Positions 13,764 through 16,019 of a DNA stretch of 16,019 nt are shown here, one piece after another. A model generated the notes under the pieces. The model saw nothing but the letters and a program-made list of their open reading frames with translations. It had not been told where the DNA came from and did no database searches. How positions within the stretch are numbered: position 1 is the first letter of the stretch; every line of letters starts with the position of its first letter. Origin of the DNA: CAZWZG01 sp964638245. Lineage in GTDB: Bacteria > Pseudomonadota > Alphaproteobacteria > Rhodobacterales > Rhodobacteraceae. The translations under genes were made by a program, and so were the position numbers. Location: positions 1 through 16,019 of the forward strand of contig CAZWZG010000064.1 in assembly GCA_964638245.1 (NCBI GenBank), in the 5' to 3' direction.

Positions 13764-14893
13764 GCCTCGACCTCTGTGTGTCGTCTTCTGGGACGTCTAA
13801 ACCAAGTGTTGGACGCAAGCCCAATCAATGTAAAGGAAAGCACCACCCCGAGGAATGACGCCCCGTATGCCAGGGGCCAAGGTGTCGCCGTCCCTGCGAC
13901 AAGCTCTGTCATTGCGTTCTCGAGAGTGTCCAGGAGAAGCACGGTGACCAGAGCGCCAACGATCTGTTTCCATGCTCCAAATCTGGAAAAGGCACCAAAG
14001 ATGAGGCCGGCATAGCCCACAAGTGTAGTGACAATCACCCAAACGGCGTCGTTTATCCGTTCATGAGCAGCATAGGTGAACGCAGTGCGCGGCAGGTCAA
14101 ATGTATCCACCAGCGCGTCGCTTGGTTGAAACAGGTCCGCACTTGGGAGATGACCGAGTTCGAGCGGCCCAAGCGAAGGTGCTTCGATAAGATCGGCCAT
14201 GTCAAAGGCGAATTCTTCAAACCGAGTGACGGTCAAACGGTTTGTTGAGGATGTATGCGATTGAGCGAGTCCTTCGAACATCAACAAGCTCGGTCCGCGG
14301 TCGCCTCGTACGATCAGCGCGCGCTGAGCACTGTAAGAAACGGCGGCTTCGGGGTCAGTTGCATCGGTAATGAAAATGTCGAGCAGTTCTCCCCTTGGCG
14401 TGACCTCGCGGATGTAGAAGGTGACCCCATCCGAGGGGTGCATGAATTCGCCCTCTTTGAGAAGGCTTGCGGTCACGTCTTGAGCGATTTCGGCCTGTCG
14501 TTCGGCAAGGCGCGACAGGGACAGGGGCACCAGCAGATGCCCCAAAACGGCGACAAAGGTCGCGACGATTATCCCAAAGACGATGACCGGGCGCGCAAGT
14601 CGAAATGGGCTGTATCCAGTCGCTTGCACCACCACGAGCTCGCTTTCCGAATTCAAGCGGTTGATCACATAGACCGTGGCCGCAAAGGCGGACATCGGCA
14701 AGACTTGCCGGATCACATTGGGGAGCGTGAGCGCCGTAAATTCAAGGAAGACGAGGGCGGATTGGCCGTCCGCGATCAATTGGTCGAACAGGCCAACGGC
14801 CCGGTTGATCCAGTAGACCAACACGAGGATCAGCGAAAAGAAACCGAACAGCACGAGAAGCTGCTGGATAAGATACCGGTCGAACTTGGACAA
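13760..14893 (-). CDS. lptF: LPS export ABC transporter permease LptF
   Basis: Partner of LptG in the LptB2FG exporter. Seen: 377 residues with TM helices at about 10-30, 55-80 and 100-125. The SESELVVVQATGYSPFRLARP coupling segment spans 82-102. The periplasmic jellyroll covers about 130-265, and three TM helices run from about 285 to 360. The start is a rare TTG (14893-14891) giving MSKFDRYLIQQLLVLFGFFS, the expected family N-terminus, with AGAGG 5 bases upstream; no ATG or GTG lies nearby in frame. The weak start codon may limit production of the whole coupled chain. It heads the lptF-lptG-lptD-surA-pdxA-rsmA chain and diverges from pepA across 120 bases, as in E. coli, where lptFG diverge from pepA. 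Confidence 0.94.
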   Translation of the reverse strand: MSKFDRYLIQQLLVLFGFFSLILVLVYWINRAVGLFDQLIADGQSALVFLEFTALTLPNVIRQVLPMSAFAATVYVINRLNSESELVVVQATGYSPFRLARPVIVFGIIVATFVAVLGHLLVPLSLSRLAERQAEIAQDVTASLLKEGEFMHPSDGVTFYIREVTPRGELLDIFITDATDPEAAVSYSAQRALIVRGDRGPSLLMFEGLAQSHTSSTNRLTVTRFEEFAFDMADLIEAPSLGPLELGHLPSADLFQPSDALVDTFDLPRTAFTYAAHERINDAVWVIVTTLVGYAGLIFGAFSRFGAWKQIVGALVTVLLLDTLENAMTELVAGTATPWPLAYGASFLGVVLSFTLIGLASNTWFRRPRRRHTEVEA

Positions 14894-15013
14894 AGCCGCC
14901 TCTGGGTCCCTTTTTTGTCTTCTTAGACCATGGACCGCGCGGCGGGAACTGCATTCTGGTCAAAGGCGCGCATGAGGCGTAAGCATGCCGTGTCTCAGGA
15001 ACAGGAGCCCCCC

Positions 15014-16019
15014 ATGACAACCCCCGCGCCCATGCAGTTCGTCGAAACCGATCTGGACCAGATCGTCGAGCATGAAGGGCTGGTTGTGGTGTTGATCCCC
15101 GAAAACGGGCGGCTGGATCAGGGCGCGCGGCGGGTGAACCGGCTGACGCGTGGCGCGCTGGCGCGGTTACTTGAGAGCAAGGATTTCGAGAAGATGAGTG
15201 CGGCTGGCGTCAAACGGATGAGCTATCCCGCGGGGATGGCCGCCGAGGCGGTTCTGGTCGTCAAGCTGGAGCGAAACGCCAAGCCGGATGTCGCACGCAA
15301 AGCGGGGATTGCGGTTGGTCGGGCGCTGGGCGCGCAAGGGGCGTTGATTTTGGCCGGGGCGACCAAGGCCGTGGGTGAGATCGCGCTGGGGGCGGCGCTC
15401 AGGGCCTATGAATTCTCCGATCACAAGACCGGCGAGACGGGGCAAGGTCCGGGCGAAATTACCGTGATGTCGTCCAAACACGACGAGGTTGATGGCGATG
15501 CTCTGGCGGCCCGGGCGGCGGGCGTGTTCTTCACGCGCGATCTGGTGAACGAGCCGGCGAACGTTCTGACGACAGTCGAATTTGCCAAGCGGCTGGAAGA
15601 GCTATCCTCGCTTGGTCTGAAGGTCAGTGTCCTTGAAGAGGACGAGATGGAAAAACTCGGCATGGGCTCGCTTTTGGGGGTCGGGCAGGGCTCGGAAAGC
15701 CCCTCCAAGATCGTGGTCATGGAGTGGAAGGGTGCTGAGGGAGATCCCTTGGCGCTGATCGGCAAGGGGGTCGTGTTTGATACCGGCGGGATCAGCTTGA
15801 AGCCTGCAGGCGGCATGGAAGACATGACCATGGACATGGGCGGGGCCGGTGTCGTGGCGGGTGTCATGAAGACGCTGGCGATGCGCAAGGCCAAGGCGCA
15901 TGTCGTGGGGCTTGTCGGGCTGGTCGAGAACATGCCGGATGCGCGCGCGCAACGGCCGGGCGATGTGGTGACCTCGATGAAAGGCGACACGATCGAGGTG
16001 ATCAACACGGACGCCGAAG
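15014..16019 (+). CDS. pepA: Leucyl aminopeptidase (M17 cytosol aminopeptidase), N-terminal 335 residues (cut by window edge)
   Basis: Di-zinc/manganese M17 aminopeptidase that removes N-terminal residues from peptides in the cytoplasm. Seen: an N-terminal macro-like domain (about 1-150), then the catalytic domain with RDLVNEPAN (176-184). Metal ligands are Lys251 (IGKGVVFD), Asp256 (FDTGG), Asp274 (MTMDMGG) and Asp333/Glu335 in NTDAE. Spacing matches E. coli PepA (18 residues from Asp256 to Asp274, 59 to Asp333). The catalytic Lys is Lys263 (ISLKP). The window ends inside the NTDAEGR signature, so the catalytic Arg and the last third are missing. Start ATG 15014 has CAGGAG about 7 bases upstream. 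The usual MKxDMGG reads MTMDMGG, a tolerated position. No DNA-binding role like that of E. coli PepA can be inferred. Confidence 0.95.
   Translation, partial: MTTPAPMQFVETDLDQIVEHEGLVVVLIPENGRLDQGARRVNRLTRGALARLLESKDFEKMSAAGVKRMSYPAGMAAEAVLVVKLERNAKPDVARKAGIAVGRALGAQGALILAGATKAVGEIALGAALRAYEFSDHKTGETGQGPGEITVMSSKHDEVDGDALAARAAGVFFTRDLVNEPANVLTTVEFAKRLEELSSLGLKVSVLEEDEMEKLGMGSLLGVGQGSESPSKIVVMEWKGAEGDPLALIGKGVVFDTGGISLKPAGGMEDMTMDMGGAGVVAGVMKTLAMRKAKAHVVGLVGLVENMPDARAQRPGDVVTSMKGDTIEVINTDAE

Noticed and set aside
1..16019. Defence islands, prophage, insertion sequences, CRISPR arrays or secondary-metabolite genes
   Set aside because: All substantial coding regions are accounted for by housekeeping or conserved families, gaps are under about 180 bases, and no transposase, integrase, attachment repeat or CRISPR-like spacing was seen.

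Overview
The window reads as a GC-rich chromosome segment from an alphaproteobacterium, most likely Rhodobacterales (Roseobacter/Rhodobacteraceae). The evidence is the protein style, an alphaproteobacterial DUF4167 protein downstream of prfA-prmC, a short SurA-like protein, and an lptF-lptG-lptD-surA-pdxA-rsmA chain with stop/start overlaps. No tRNA, rRNA, insertion sequence, phage gene or CRISPR array is visible. No gene-free stretch exceeds about 180 bases, so this is a dense, ordinary core-genome region.

Region 1 (1-3287) holds the N-terminal part of a nucleoside hydrolase (minus strand, running off the left edge), then a ferric-iron ABC permease fbpB (plus strand). Facing fbpB tail-to-tail is the iron-binding protein fbpA (minus strand). 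A strong hairpin with its U-tract on the minus strand lies between them. The ATPase partner is not in the window.

Region 2 (3288-4700) holds mazG (minus strand), diverging from a small membrane-anchored DUF1499 protein (plus strand).

Region 3 (4732-7514, plus strand) is a translation-termination block: prfA (release factor 1), prmC (the methyltransferase that modifies release-factor GGQ motifs) and a basic, Gln/Asn-rich DUF4167 protein of unknown function. The 132-base prfA-prmC gap carries the most unusual non-coding element in the window: GTCGGT hexamers repeated at 11-base spacing.

Region 4 (7555-14893, minus strand) is one tightly packed gene chain read right to left: lptF, lptG, lptD, surA-like, pdxA, rsmA. 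Four junctions are 4-base ATGA overlaps; the lptD/surA junction overlaps by 13 bases. It joins two LPS-transporter permease genes and the outer-membrane LPS translocon with its periplasmic chaperone, then a vitamin B6 enzyme and a 16S rRNA dimethyltransferase. This merges two loci that are separate in E. coli.

Region 5 (15014 to the right edge, plus strand) is a leucyl aminopeptidase (pepA type) diverging from lptF, an arrangement also known in E. coli. It is cut by the window end within the NTDAEGR signature.

I found no convincing new defence, mobile or biosynthetic system. The best leads for something undescribed are the 11-base-phased GTCGGT array, the DUF4167 gene with its upstream palindrome, and the SurA-like protein that has lost the usual parvulin histidines.
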